Assembly (NCBI GenBank): GCA_964591275.1
Contig: CAZQAE010000044.1
Coordinates: forward strand, 1 to 41,351
DNA: 41,351 nucleotides
Direction: 5' to 3'
From: G963674685 sp964591275
GTDB lineage: Bacteria > Lernaellota > Lernaellaia > JACKCT01
Positions within the stretch are counted from its first letter, which is position 1. Every line of letters starts with the position of its first letter. This document shows, one piece after another, positions 25,323 to 32,648 of this stretch. A program made the position numbers and the translations under genes. Below the pieces are notes generated by a model. The model saw only the letters and a list, made by a program, of their open reading frames with translations, did no database searches and was not told the DNA's origin.

Positions 25323-25532
25323 CGGACAGTCGCTTCGATCAGCGAATTGGCAAGAAATTTCAAGGTCGAACCATCATTTGTGTCGCGCATCATGCGGCTG
25401 ATGCTGCTTGCGCCGGATAGTATTGAGGCGATCCTTGATGGACGAGAGACATCCGGTTTGTCTCTGGAAAAGCTGACCAAAGCGTTGCCTGTAAACTGGA
25501 TCAAGCAAAGAATACTTTTTGGATGTGATTAA
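25323..25532 (+). pseudogene. C-terminal remnant of a large serine recombinase
   Basis: The frame starting directly after the Fe-S gene's stop reads SISELARNFKVEPSFVSRIM, then LLAPDSIEAILDG, then LTKALPVNW. This is the C-terminal 'SxIARxxxVxxSYVSRxLRLxxLAPDIxEAILDG' module of large serine recombinases. There is no catalytic or zinc-ribbon domain upstream, so only the last ~68 codons remain. About two thirds of residues match the second remnant at 40488-40728. It marks the left edge of the accessory island, and its last bases overlap the end of the convergent nucleotidyltransferase gene. Confidence 0.7.
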
Positions 25533-26287
25533 TCCAGACCGTATATCCGAGTCAGTTCTTTTAATACGGAATTCAAATCGGTTTCGCCCAACCCCAGAGC
25601 CTTGAAGTCGATCTCTTCTTTTCGCATTAGGTCGATGAATTTTCTCAGATCATCCTTGATGCTTTCCGGTACGTCACCGGCGAACGTAGGGTCGATGATT
25701 TGGTACATTCGGAAAACATCGTTTTTATGCTTCTTGATGGCTTTGCTGTCGATGCTATCCCCATCGGCTTTGCGGTCTGTAAGATCAAGCCAGGCGCGGG
25801 CTTTGAGCGGGAGGATGTGTTCCGGTCCGAGATAGGAGAGTCCTTCGGCATCTTTTTTTCCGGCCTGAACGAACGCGTAATAATCATCATTCATAAGGAT
25901 GGCGGAAAGGCTGGAAACATCTTTTCCGGTTGGCAGCGGCGTCAGATCCGAGTCATCAGTCAAGTCCAGCACATCGGGATGTCGTGAAAACAACTCCAAC
26001 ATGAACGGATAATTTATATTGGTCGGTTTTTGAAACCGATAATATTGGCGTCCACCCGTTGCTTTTTGCTTTTGTTGATATCCGCCTGCCCGAATGAATT
26101 CCCAGAAGGCTTTGACGAATTCCGTGTCGAGCGCCTCGATACAAAGCACGATATCCAGGTCTTTTGTCGCTCGGAAATCAAGCCCCACTTCCCGCATCGC
26201 CAGGTCGCACGCCGTGCCGCCAATGAGAACGTACCGGTCCGCATAAGAGCGAAAATGTTCTTTGAAGATATCGAGTCCTCTTACCAT
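25529..26287 (-). CDS. AbiEii-like nucleotidyltransferase (toxin of TA pair)
   Basis: A 252-residue protein. YVLIGGTACDLAMREVGLDF (19-38) followed by RATKDLDIVL (39-48) gives the nucleotidyltransferase signature: GG at 23-24 and DxD at 43/45, as in AbiEii/AbiGii toxins and DUF1814. A possible later Lys lies in ILPLKARAWLDL. Family toxins transfer nucleotides to tRNA or protein targets and slow growth. The start ATG overlaps the stop of the HTH gene by seven bases (ATGGTAA), so translation is coupled with the antitoxin made first, a common TA order. The toxin label rests on this arrangement and fold, not on direct similarity I can measure. Confidence 0.7.
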   Translation of the reverse strand: MVRGLDIFKEHFRSYADRYVLIGGTACDLAMREVGLDFRATKDLDIVLCIEALDTEFVKAFWEFIRAGGYQQKQKATGGRQYYRFQKPTNINYPFMLELFSRHPDVLDLTDDSDLTPLPTGKDVSSLSAILMNDDYYAFVQAGKKDAEGLSYLGPEHILPLKARAWLDLTDRKADGDSIDSKAIKKHKNDVFRMYQIIDPTFAGDVPESIKDDLRKFIDLMRKEEIDFKALGLGETDLNSVLKELTRIYGLD

Positions 26288-27267
26288 TGAACGCTCCTCA
26301 TCATTTTATCCAGAGCGGCATCGACCCTTTCATCGGGATTGTCCTTCAGCGACAGAAAAAGCGAGAAGGGATCGACCACGCGGTTTTCAGCGAACAGTTC
26401 CGGAGGATAACCCCATATTTCGATTTCCACGGTTCCCGGGTCCCGGTGCGGCACCTCCTCGATGTCCGGGAATTTTTGAAGAACCTTCCAATTATCCTTC
26501 GCCAAAGCGCAGACCGGGTGATCCGGCTTGGCCAGCGAAGAGTAATGTGCAAGGCCTGTCAAACCGGCGCGCGGGCCGGGAAGATCATTGGGCGGTAACT
26601 TCACATGAACCTTTTTCTTGACCGGGCTACGCAAAAGAGGTTGCGTCTTTTCCCAGAGCTCTTTTTTGGATTCGGGGACGCGTAGGCATCGCTGCCGGCC
26701 TTTCTGGAAAATGTCGGCCAAATCCGCCGCCTCCAATTCATCGAACGCCCTCGTCATCGTCATCGGGGTATAGCCGAGTTCCTGCGCCACTTCCGCCGGA
26801 GTCAATAGGTCCTGCGAGTCCTTGCGAAGGATCATGTGAATGATCAGCACTTGCGTCGAAGGTCGAAGCGTCGTCGTCTCGGTAAGCAGGCTTCTAAAAT
26901 GCTCTCGCAAGTCGATGCCCAGCATCGGTAAGTACATTTGATTTCTGGGAACCACAAAAGGAACCTTATGCCCGATCAGTCGTTTGCGATTGTAGGCGGT
27001 GACTTGATTACGAACATAGATGATATCGCCGTCCCAGTGGTTCCGAAGCTGATCCATGTGCTTGCGAACCGCAGCGGGCGGAGGTTCTTTTTTGCCCTTG
27101 TCCAGCATGACGAGACAAGGGATTTCCAGCAATCGTGTCTCGTAAAAACCATATTGATCTTTTAGAAAGAAGGGCAACTTTGCGCTCTTCGGCCACGGCG
27201 TTGCGGCGACATGCAAGTCGAGGATGTCTTTCAGGTATTGCTCAAATTCGAACAGTTTTTTCGCCAT
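26281..27267 (-). CDS. Winged-HTH regulator / AbiEi-like antitoxin
   Basis: A 328-residue protein from ATG 27267, chosen over an upstream in-frame start because GAGGG lies 5 bases before it and because the predicted promoter would start transcription near 27292. A winged HTH is visible at about 163-195 (LTPAEVAQELGYTPMTMTRA). The N-terminal ~150 residues (LLEIPCLVMLDKG, DGDIIYVRNQVTAYNR) and the C-terminal ~110 residues (AHYSSLAKPDHPVCALAKDN, EIEIWGYPPELF) resemble the effector-like regions that follow the HTH in AbiEi-type proteins, but it is longer than the usual ~200. It likely represses its own promoter through the nested inverted repeats at 27278-27334 and neutralises the nucleotidyltransferase. 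Confidence 0.6.
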   Translation of the reverse strand: MAKKLFEFEQYLKDILDLHVAATPWPKSAKLPFFLKDQYGFYETRLLEIPCLVMLDKGKKEPPPAAVRKHMDQLRNHWDGDIIYVRNQVTAYNRKRLIGHKVPFVVPRNQMYLPMLGIDLREHFRSLLTETTTLRPSTQVLIIHMILRKDSQDLLTPAEVAQELGYTPMTMTRAFDELEAADLADIFQKGRQRCLRVPESKKELWEKTQPLLRSPVKKKVHVKLPPNDLPGPRAGLTGLAHYSSLAKPDHPVCALAKDNWKVLQKFPDIEEVPHRDPGTVEIEIWGYPPELFAENRVVDPFSLFLSLKDNPDERVDAALDKMMRSVQW

Positions 27268-27277
27268 GACGCCCTCG

Positions 27278-27334
27278 ATAACTCTGTTGCTGCACTCTAA
27301 CCTAAAGAGAGTTAGCGTGCATGTCAAGAGTTAT
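27278..27334. promoter_or_regulatory. Nested inverted-repeat operator
   Basis: Outer arms ATAACTCT (27278-27285) and AGAGTTAT (27327-27334) are perfectly complementary. Inner arms GCACTCTAAC (27292-27301) and GTTAGCGTGC (27311-27320) match at 9 of 10 positions around a 9-base spacer. The inner arms cover the -10 box and spacer; one outer arm touches the -35 box. AbiEi proteins are known to autoregulate by binding inverted repeats, which fits. Confidence 0.65.
27299..27327 (-). promoter_or_regulatory. Promoter of the AbiE-like pair
   Basis: Minus strand TTGACA (27327-27322), 17-base spacer, TAGGTT (27304-27299). Perfect -35, modest -10. Transcription would start near 27292. Confidence 0.65.
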
Positions 27335-27340
27335 TTATGA

Positions 27341-27419
27341 GGTCAGCCTTTTCCGGCACGAGCAAGGTTTGAGAAAATGAATTGGTGGAGGCGGCGTGAC
27401 TGGTATCGAAATTGCCGGT
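27341..27419 (+). repeat. Dispersed repeat F/G, copy 1
   Basis: About 79 bases shared with 33282-33359, including the blocks GGTTTGAG[A/G]AAATGAATTGGTGG and GGTATCGAAA..TGCCGG. No gene is seen in the remaining spacer 27420-27602. Confidence 0.6.
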
Positions 27420-27602
27420 ATCGAACTCGAATTTACCTTTTCGGAGGGGCTTCCACGGTCTGCAATCTTGATTGTTTTCGTGTGGTTTCCGGCCAAAAAA
27501 ATGTACGCATCGGTTCCGGTGAAATTATTTTGTTATGACGAGCAACGCTTGCTCATGATATTTTCTCCAAGTTGGGGAAAACAATAGCAACCAGAGCATC
27601 TA

Positions 27603-28862
27603 TTAGGAAAAACCCAAATGTCTGTAATCCTTGATATCCAATGAAATATGATCTAAATAGTGGGATAGGTATTTGCCATTCTGGCTATAAAATCGCACAT
27701 GTTTTCTGATTATTTGAGGTACGAAATACTTAATCCAGCTATACTCCGGTATCTCAGTCTGTGGTTGCATAGAAATCCTGTGTTTTAGGTATTCCATTGT
27801 GTCTGTAGGAATACTTGAAACTGGGACATAGAATCTTGCCCCCGATATCCCCCGGTTCCCCTCTATGCCGATATCTATTAAGTCATCACTACATTTAAAA
27901 ACAAATTGCTCTATTACTGGAGCGGGAACAAAATTTACTTTCGACGGCAAGGAGTTTATTTTATTAATCACATCTTTTGTTTTGTCTACATTTACTGCAG
28001 TGATCACAGAAAGTCTATCAGGGATTGCCGAAGAAAAAATCAACCTCCAAAAGTCATGTAAAATGAACATCGTGCTTCGTTGGATGGCGTTAATGATTTC
28101 ATCTACAATAAGAGCGTGCCTTCCCAATGAATTTTGAACTTCAGCAGCCACCAAATTGAGTCCGCTTGAAAAGTTCGTCAACGTATAGGGAGCTATTCTT
28201 CTGTTACTTTGCCTTCCTTTATTAGAAAAATCTTCTAAATTGTTTTGAGGCCCTAGAGTATCTATAATATCATCTTTCCAGATCATCTCAAGCTCATTAA
28301 GTAATAATTCATGGTCAAACACAAAATTAAACTTAACATCATCTTTGGTAAAGCAAAATGCCCTTGTAAGCTCTTCATCAAGTTCGTCTCGTTTCAGAAG
28401 GAGCGGATTATCCGTATCTAGGCTGACCCTGATAATGGAGTATTCACGACTTATAGCCCCAAGAAGGTCCCTGATCCCAACACTGTTGTTGCCACGGAAA
28501 TCACAATAGAACTTGTCTCTTATTGGCAGGGGAATAGGGCAATCATCGAGAAGACAAGGAATTATTTTCACTGTTTCCCCATCTATCTCTTGTTCTAAGC
28601 CTAAATTGATCTCCTTTTCGACCCAGTCACTTTTTATCGAATTTTCAGAAATCATCACCGCCACATACTTGGCCCCGGTAATCCCTCTTGAAATCCGATT
28701 CGTCAATCTATCGCCTGGACGCATCTCAAATGAGTCAACCCATAAAGAAAGCCCATTGCCGTAGAGCTGTCTCAGTATAGGCCAAATCCTCGGCTTATCC
28801 TTATGCGCGTGAGAAATGAAAAGTGCAGATTCAAAAATCCCAGAAGAAATGTTTTCACCCAT
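27603..28862 (-). CDS. TIR-domain protein, probable NADase effector or signal producer
   Basis: A 419-residue protein. Residues 10-~140 are a TIR domain: ALFISHAHKDKPRIWPIL (13-30) is the first strand with the box 1 Ser-His, LWVDSFEMRPGDRLTNRI (40-57) covers the BB-loop region, and SDWVEKEINLGL (78-89) aligns with the DWVHKEI segment of human SARM1, placing the catalytic Glu at residue 84. Bacterial TIR domains cleave NAD+ or make cyclic ADP-ribose signals. The C-terminal ~280 residues are not recognisable; they have no helicase or STAND motifs and may sense an invader. GAGGT before ATG 28862 supports the start. It is the last gene of the candidate defence operon, 58 bases after the DUF2158-like gene. 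Confidence 0.8.
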   Translation of the reverse strand: MGENISSGIFESALFISHAHKDKPRIWPILRQLYGNGLSLWVDSFEMRPGDRLTNRISRGITGAKYVAVMISENSIKSDWVEKEINLGLEQEIDGETVKIIPCLLDDCPIPLPIRDKFYCDFRGNNSVGIRDLLGAISREYSIIRVSLDTDNPLLLKRDELDEELTRAFCFTKDDVKFNFVFDHELLLNELEMIWKDDIIDTLGPQNNLEDFSNKGRQSNRRIAPYTLTNFSSGLNLVAAEVQNSLGRHALIVDEIINAIQRSTMFILHDFWRLIFSSAIPDRLSVITAVNVDKTKDVINKINSLPSKVNFVPAPVIEQFVFKCSDDLIDIGIEGNRGISGARFYVPVSSIPTDTMEYLKHRISMQPQTEIPEYSWIKYFVPQIIRKHVRFYSQNGKYLSHYLDHISLDIKDYRHLGFS

Positions 28863-28920
28863 TTACGACCTCAAACCATTCGAAATTTCAAGAAGAAAAC
28901 AAGCGCCCATTCCGGGCTCT

Positions 28921-29136
28921 CTACCTTAGCGAGTCTATGGACTGCTTTATTACTGCGCGAAGTTGCTTCTCTGTAAACCCTTTGATATTAACCCACCCAC
29001 GTTTATCCTTCGAATACTCGGAAAGATACTTGCCAAAGACATAGCCGTTACCACTTCTGTTTAGCTCTCCTGTGCATGTCATGTCGGGGCCTCCTGACTT
29101 CAATCGGACAATCACTCCTTCGCCAAATTCACTCAT
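28921..29136 (-). CDS. DUF2158/YodC-like small protein
   Basis: A 71-residue protein. EGVIVRLKSGGPDMTCTG (residues 6-23) matches the start of YodC/DUF2158 proteins, which have 'VxLKSGGPxMTVxG' as a small beta-barrel-like fold. The second half (YVFGKYLSEYSKDKRGWVNI, then KQLRAVIKQSIDSLR) is not typical and ends in a helix. AGGAG before ATG 29136 and an eight-base overlap with the upstream nuclease gene (ATGAGTGA) show it is translated with it. The role of DUF2158 is unknown; here it may be a regulator or immunity partner. Confidence 0.7.
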   Translation of the reverse strand: MSEFGEGVIVRLKSGGPDMTCTGELNRSGNGYVFGKYLSEYSKDKRGWVNIKGFTEKQLRAVIKQSIDSLR

Positions 29137-29968
29137 TTTGAACTCCTTTCGTGGTGTCGAGTTCTTTCAACAGATCATTGAATGCGAACATCCGAACTTG
29201 GACATTCACTGAAAAGTCACTTGCAAGAGACTCTATATTGAGTTTAAATTTGTTTGCAACCATTTCAGGCATATCATACACAATAGCGAGGAGAATATGA
29301 GTTTTGGCTCGAACGCTTTTGGGCATATTTTGAATTACATCCTGAATTACCAATATCGTCTCTCTGATTTTAGAAATTGGATGTGGCCGTTGGAAATATT
29401 TCACTTCAACAACAATCAGTCCATCATGTTTCTCGAAGACGGCATCAAACATAAACGCCCTGTCTCGTGATCGAAGAGATAGGTCTCTTTGCGGAGGACT
29501 TTTCATTTCTTTCGCCAAACGATCTATAACTAGTCCTTCGGCTAATTGGTACCTCGCCCTAGGACTTTCGCTCATGAAAGCGATAACGTCAGCTTTGCTT
29601 TTAAATACTTTTTGCTCTCTACCAGTTATAGGCTTCGTCTCAGATGGATTTTCGATTTCCTGAGCCTCGGAAATCTCATCCTGAAACTTTAATATCTTCT
29701 GCGCGGTTGATCCAGGTTGAAAAATTTTCATATAATTGCCTTCGTCTCTAAAATCGGACGGAGAATATAATACTTTTGCATTAAAATTCAGAGTTAAAAA
29801 AAATAACAAGACTAATAGCAAAGGAAAAAGCATTAGGAACCAAACATAAGTGCCCTGAACCTGATCTGAAATAAGTGGCAAAACAACAGTGCCTGAAATT
29901 TCAGCTAAACCCGCAAAAATAGCTATAATCGTAAGTGGGTTCCGGACGCCTTTGATGTTTTCGATCAT
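29129..29968 (-). CDS. Membrane-anchored PD-(D/E)XK nuclease-like protein
   Basis: A 279-residue protein. Two hydrophobic helices lie at ~11-33 and ~41-61, followed by a linker with acidic residues. The C-terminal half (~120-265) resembles a restriction-endonuclease fold: RDRAFMFDAVFEKHDG and then LIVVEVKYFQRPHP give Asp175, Glu188 and Lys190 in D-x12-E-x-K spacing, with an acidic helix before it (AEGLVIDRLAKEM). That catalytic set suggests DNA or RNA cleavage close to the membrane, as in several abortive-infection effectors. The start ATG overlaps the previous gene's TGA (ATGA). No similarity to a named defence protein is certain. Confidence 0.65.
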   Translation of the reverse strand: MIENIKGVRNPLTIIAIFAGLAEISGTVVLPLISDQVQGTYVWFLMLFPLLLVLLFFLTLNFNAKVLYSPSDFRDEGNYMKIFQPGSTAQKILKFQDEISEAQEIENPSETKPITGREQKVFKSKADVIAFMSESPRARYQLAEGLVIDRLAKEMKSPPQRDLSLRSRDRAFMFDAVFEKHDGLIVVEVKYFQRPHPISKIRETILVIQDVIQNMPKSVRAKTHILLAIVYDMPEMVANKFKLNIESLASDFSVNVQVRMFAFNDLLKELDTTKGVQNE

Positions 29969-30330
29969 ATTGTAATCTCTTTTTCCGCGGTAGCTTGTGG
30001 CCGCAAGTATCGAAATTTGCCTATGTGGACACCTAGTGAGAGTCGAACCCTCGAAAACACACGCCTCGTAACTACCTGATTTATAGGCACTCTCATCTTT
30101 AGGAGGAGTTGCACGAAGTCCGAAAGATTTAGAGAAACAGAGCTTACTTCGCTAAAGCTGCGAAGGCCGGGGAGCGGAAAGCGCCAAAGCTCGTCCATAT
30201 AGTCACCAGAAATGTCAATTTGCAAAAGCATGGTCCGATCCGATCTCCAAGTAATTTTCGGACTCCATTGCTTTGATTTTGTCATCAAAGCAAATGGCAA
30301 CAACGACCATTCATGGAACAAATCTCGCAT
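29965..30330 (-). CDS. Unknown protein, possibly with truncated N-terminus
   Basis: A 121-residue frame whose TGA overlaps the nuclease ATG. No family is recognised. It has a mildly hydrophobic, Leu-rich middle (SVSLNLSDFVQLLLKMRV) and an Arg-rich end. There is no Shine-Dalgarno before ATG 30330, and that ATG plus the next bases belong to the dispersed repeat starting at 30325, which also occurs at 40301. Either the repeat replaced the true start of a longer gene, or translation begins at Met16 (30285). The overlap with the next gene supports it being, or having been, coding. Confidence 0.4.
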   Translation of the reverse strand: MRDLFHEWSLLPFALMTKSKQWSPKITWRSDRTMLLQIDISGDYMDELWRFPLPGLRSFSEVSSVSLNLSDFVQLLLKMRVPINQVVTRRVFSRVRLSLGVHIGKFRYLRPQATAEKEITI

Positions 30331-30452
30331 TTCGAGTTTCTTGAATTCAATTCATTTCTCCACATCTCGTTCACGTTGGATTATGTAAATCTTATATCGA
30401 GCAGATGTCAAGAGCCATCGGTGGTTAGGGATACAACGGGAAACATTCTCAT
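30325..30452 (+). repeat. Dispersed repeat R1, copy A
   Basis: Shared with 40301-40425. The first ~60 bases differ at only one position; the remainder is about three quarters identical. Both copies keep the frame FEFLEFNSFLHISFTLDY open, although neither looks like a full gene. It is followed in this copy by about 100 bases with no assignable feature. Confidence 0.75.
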
Positions 30453-30549
30453 GGGTGTGCGTTGCATAAGTGGGTTTAGCAAAATCACTGGGAAAACTCT
30501 GAGGGATTTGCAGTACATCATCCAAAAATTGCTTGCCCGTCAGGGCAAA

Positions 30550-30847
30550 GCAGCAATAGCCCATCAGCCTGTTTCACAGGCTGAAACGAATTTTCATCAA
30601 TTGCCGGTCGAGTGTGTCGCCCTGCGGGCTCGGCGGAAATTATCATCGCTCACTTTCCCGGCGCTTACGCGCCGCGCTAATATTGTGCCGCCCTTCGGGC
30701 TTTTGAATTCGTGGGGCGAAGGAATTGTTAAAAAACTCGTTTTTGAGCGTCGCCCATTTTATGGGCTTCAATAAAAATTGCCGTTTCATTTTCCCATAGC
30801 TTACGCCCTTCGGCAACGCTCAGGACAGGCTGATGGGCTATTGCTGC
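30550..30847. repeat. 298-bp element with perfect 23-bp inverted ends
   Basis: Bases 30550-30572 and 30825-30847 are perfect reverse complements (23 of 23). Inside are several short palindromes, for example GCCCTGCGGGC, GGCGCTTACGCGCC, GCCCTTCGGGC and CGCCCATTTTATGGGC. It has no transposase, so it is MITE-like or a strongly folding RNA-like element. Its left end also occurs, partly, at 33081-33110. Confidence 0.7.
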
Positions 30848-30934
30848 ATCGCCTGTTTTACAGGCTGATATGGAAGTATTTATTTGGCTTCACAATTTGA
30901 CGAAAATGAAAAACCCACTTTTGCGTCCCACATC
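30848..30934. repeat. Dispersed repeat R2, copy D
   Basis: Highly similar to 33099-33185, including the hairpin GCCTGTTTTACAGGC and the block TCACAATTTGACGAAAATGA followed by CCACTTTTGCGTC. The next ~100 bases (30935-31037) hold no gene. Confidence 0.7.
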
Positions 30935-31037
30935 TGCCGACGTGCCCAGGTGATACAAAACCTCTGCTAATGAAGATAAGTGCAGGCGAAATGTATCAGA
31001 AGCACTCAGCAAGAGAAAACTCCGATTAAAAAATTAC

Positions 31038-31066
31038 TTGCACAAAAGTTAAATCTAGCTTAACAT
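31038..31066 (+). promoter_or_regulatory. Promoter of abiEi, probably leaderless
   Basis: TTGCAC (31038-31043), 17-base spacer, TAACAT (31061-31066). Transcription should start near 31072-31074, at the ATG itself (31073). No Shine-Dalgarno is present, consistent with a leaderless mRNA. Confidence 0.5.
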
Positions 31067-31073
31067 TCGTGCA
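31039..31073. promoter_or_regulatory. Inverted-repeat operator over the abiEi promoter
   Basis: Arms TGCACAAAAGTTAA (31039-31052) and TTAACATTCGTGCA (31060-31073) are complementary at 12 of 14 positions with a 7-base spacer. They cover the -35 to the start codon. A likely binding site for AbiEi autoregulation. Confidence 0.65.
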
Positions 31074-31672
31074 TGATGAATACCGCACAAACACAAGCGA
31101 CGAAACCAGACTGGGAACGGCTTTACGAAATCGCCGCTGCCCAGGATGGCTATTTCTCCACCCGCCAGGCAGCGGACGCCGGGTACTCACGGCCACTGCT
31201 TTACCACCACGTCAAGGCGGGGCGCATTCAGAGCGTGCGGCATGGCATCTATCGGCTTGCTCACTTCCCACCAGGCGATCATGAGGACCTTGTAGCGATC
31301 TGGCTCTGGTCGGATCGGCAGGGAGTCTTCGGCTACGAGACAGCCCTCGCTCTCCACAACCTGTCGGATGCACTGCCGTCTAAAATCCACCTGATCCTTC
31401 CGCTTTCCTGGAAAACGAGACGGTTCAGATTCCCTAGCGGCGTCATGGCGCACTATGACGACGTACAGCAGTCCGAACGTTCCTGGTTCGGCCCGGTTCC
31501 TGTGACGTCGCCTGCGCGGTCGGTGAACGACTGCGCCGCTGGTCGTGTTCCGCCGGAACTGGTGGATCAGGCGATACGGCAAGGAATTGCACGAGGGCTG
31601 TTTGACTCCAAGATGATTGCTGAAGCGGAAGCCTGGATTCGCTCCGGAAGGAACCCAAAGGAGAGCACGTGA
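31073..31672 (+). CDS. abiEi: AbiEi family antitoxin
   Basis: A 199-residue protein. Residues ~20-50 (AAAQDGYFSTRQAADAGYSR) form the N-terminal winged HTH typical of AbiEi, followed by HHVKAGRIQSVRHGIYRLAH and DLVAIWLWSDRQGVFGYETA, a strongly conserved run in type IV AbiEi antitoxins. The C-terminal domain ends RSVNDCAAGRVPPELVDQAI. A second in-frame ATG at 31076 exists; the first is used here. AbiEi neutralises AbiEii without direct binding and represses the operon. Its stop overlaps the toxin start by four bases (GTGA). Confidence 0.9.
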   Translation: MMNTAQTQATKPDWERLYEIAAAQDGYFSTRQAADAGYSRPLLYHHVKAGRIQSVRHGIYRLAHFPPGDHEDLVAIWLWSDRQGVFGYETALALHNLSDALPSKIHLILPLSWKTRRFRFPSGVMAHYDDVQQSERSWFGPVPVTSPARSVNDCAAGRVPPELVDQAIRQGIARGLFDSKMIAEAEAWIRSGRNPKEST

Positions 31673-32565
31673 TCAGAATCTACGAGACCCCACAGGCCTT
31701 CAAGATGGCCATCGAAACGCGACTGCGCGAGAAAGCCCGGGCGTCGGGGACGGACATGAGGCGTCTTCGGCAGTTGGTCGTGTTCGACCGTTACCTGGCT
31801 CGACTTTTCACCGTGTTCAGATCTGCCATCGTTCTCAAGGGCGGGCTCGCTCTTGAGTTTCGCCTGGAACGCGCTCGAACGACGAAGGACATTGACCTGC
31901 GATTGATGGGTGATCCGGATGAAGTCCTCGGCCGGTTGCAAGAAGCCGGACGTCTGGATATGAAGGATTTTCTTCAATACGAGGTCCAAGTGGACCCTGA
32001 GAATCCGGAACTCCTTGCTGATGGCCTCCCATATGAAGGCCGACGCTTTCGAGCCGAAGCAAGAGTGGCCGGAAAAATCTACGGCTCACCATTCGGCATC
32101 GACATCGCGTTTGCCGAGCCGCTCGTTGGCGAACCGGAAACAGTTTCCGGCGACGCCTTTCTCGATTTCATTGGAGTTGAGGCGTTGACCTATCGGGTCT
32201 ATCCAGTGGAGGCGCACATCGCGGAAAAATTCCACGCTTATACTATGCCGCGCCGGTCGCCGAATTCCCGCGTGAAGGATCTGCCGGATATCGCTCTGCT
32301 TGCGACTTCCAGACCGCTTGATGCAGCTAAAATCCGTTCCGCCATCGAGCAGACATTCAATCACCGGGCGACTCACGCGATTCCCCAGATGATGTCCGAT
32401 CCTGCTTCCGGGTGGAAGCCGGTCTACGAGCGAATCGCACGTGCCGATGATCTGCCTTGGAAAACCATCGAAGACCTCGTCGATGTCGTCCGGCGATTCA
32501 TCGATCCGCTTCTAGGCGGCGTCGCAGGTACTTGGAACCCACGAAGCTGGATGTGGGAACCATAA
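31669..32565 (+). CDS. abiEii: AbiEii nucleotidyltransferase toxin
   Basis: A 298-residue protein beginning with GTG 31669, which overlaps the antitoxin stop. VLKGGLALEFRL (55-66) and RTTKDIDLRL (70-79) hold the nucleotidyltransferase GG and DxD residues (58-59, 74 and 76). The third part, YPVEAHIAEKFHAYTM (about 177-192), carries the conserved Lys of the family, and RVKDLPDIALL has the Asp after it. AbiEii uses a nucleotide, reported for GTP in the lactococcal/streptococcal family, to stop growth when a phage infects. It is complete, so the locus should be an active TA/Abi system. Confidence 0.92.
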   Translation: MIRIYETPQAFKMAIETRLREKARASGTDMRRLRQLVVFDRYLARLFTVFRSAIVLKGGLALEFRLERARTTKDIDLRLMGDPDEVLGRLQEAGRLDMKDFLQYEVQVDPENPELLADGLPYEGRRFRAEARVAGKIYGSPFGIDIAFAEPLVGEPETVSGDAFLDFIGVEALTYRVYPVEAHIAEKFHAYTMPRRSPNSRVKDLPDIALLATSRPLDAAKIRSAIEQTFNHRATHAIPQMMSDPASGWKPVYERIARADDLPWKTIEDLVDVVRRFIDPLLGGVAGTWNPRSWMWEP

Positions 32566-32648
32566 AGGTCGTCACGCGTTAGATGAATAAGTGGAATCTC
32601 TTGGATTTTCCGACAAATGAAGCTGAAATAAGTATCTCATGACCATAT

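Noticed and set aside
27396..27587. 63-codon plus-strand frame
   Set aside because: GTG start without ribosome site, overlaps a dispersed repeat, no family features.
30313..30774. 153-codon plus-strand frame over repeat R1 and the 298-bp element
   Set aside because: It runs through two different repeat units and a hairpin-rich non-coding element; only the R1 part keeps a frame in the other copy.
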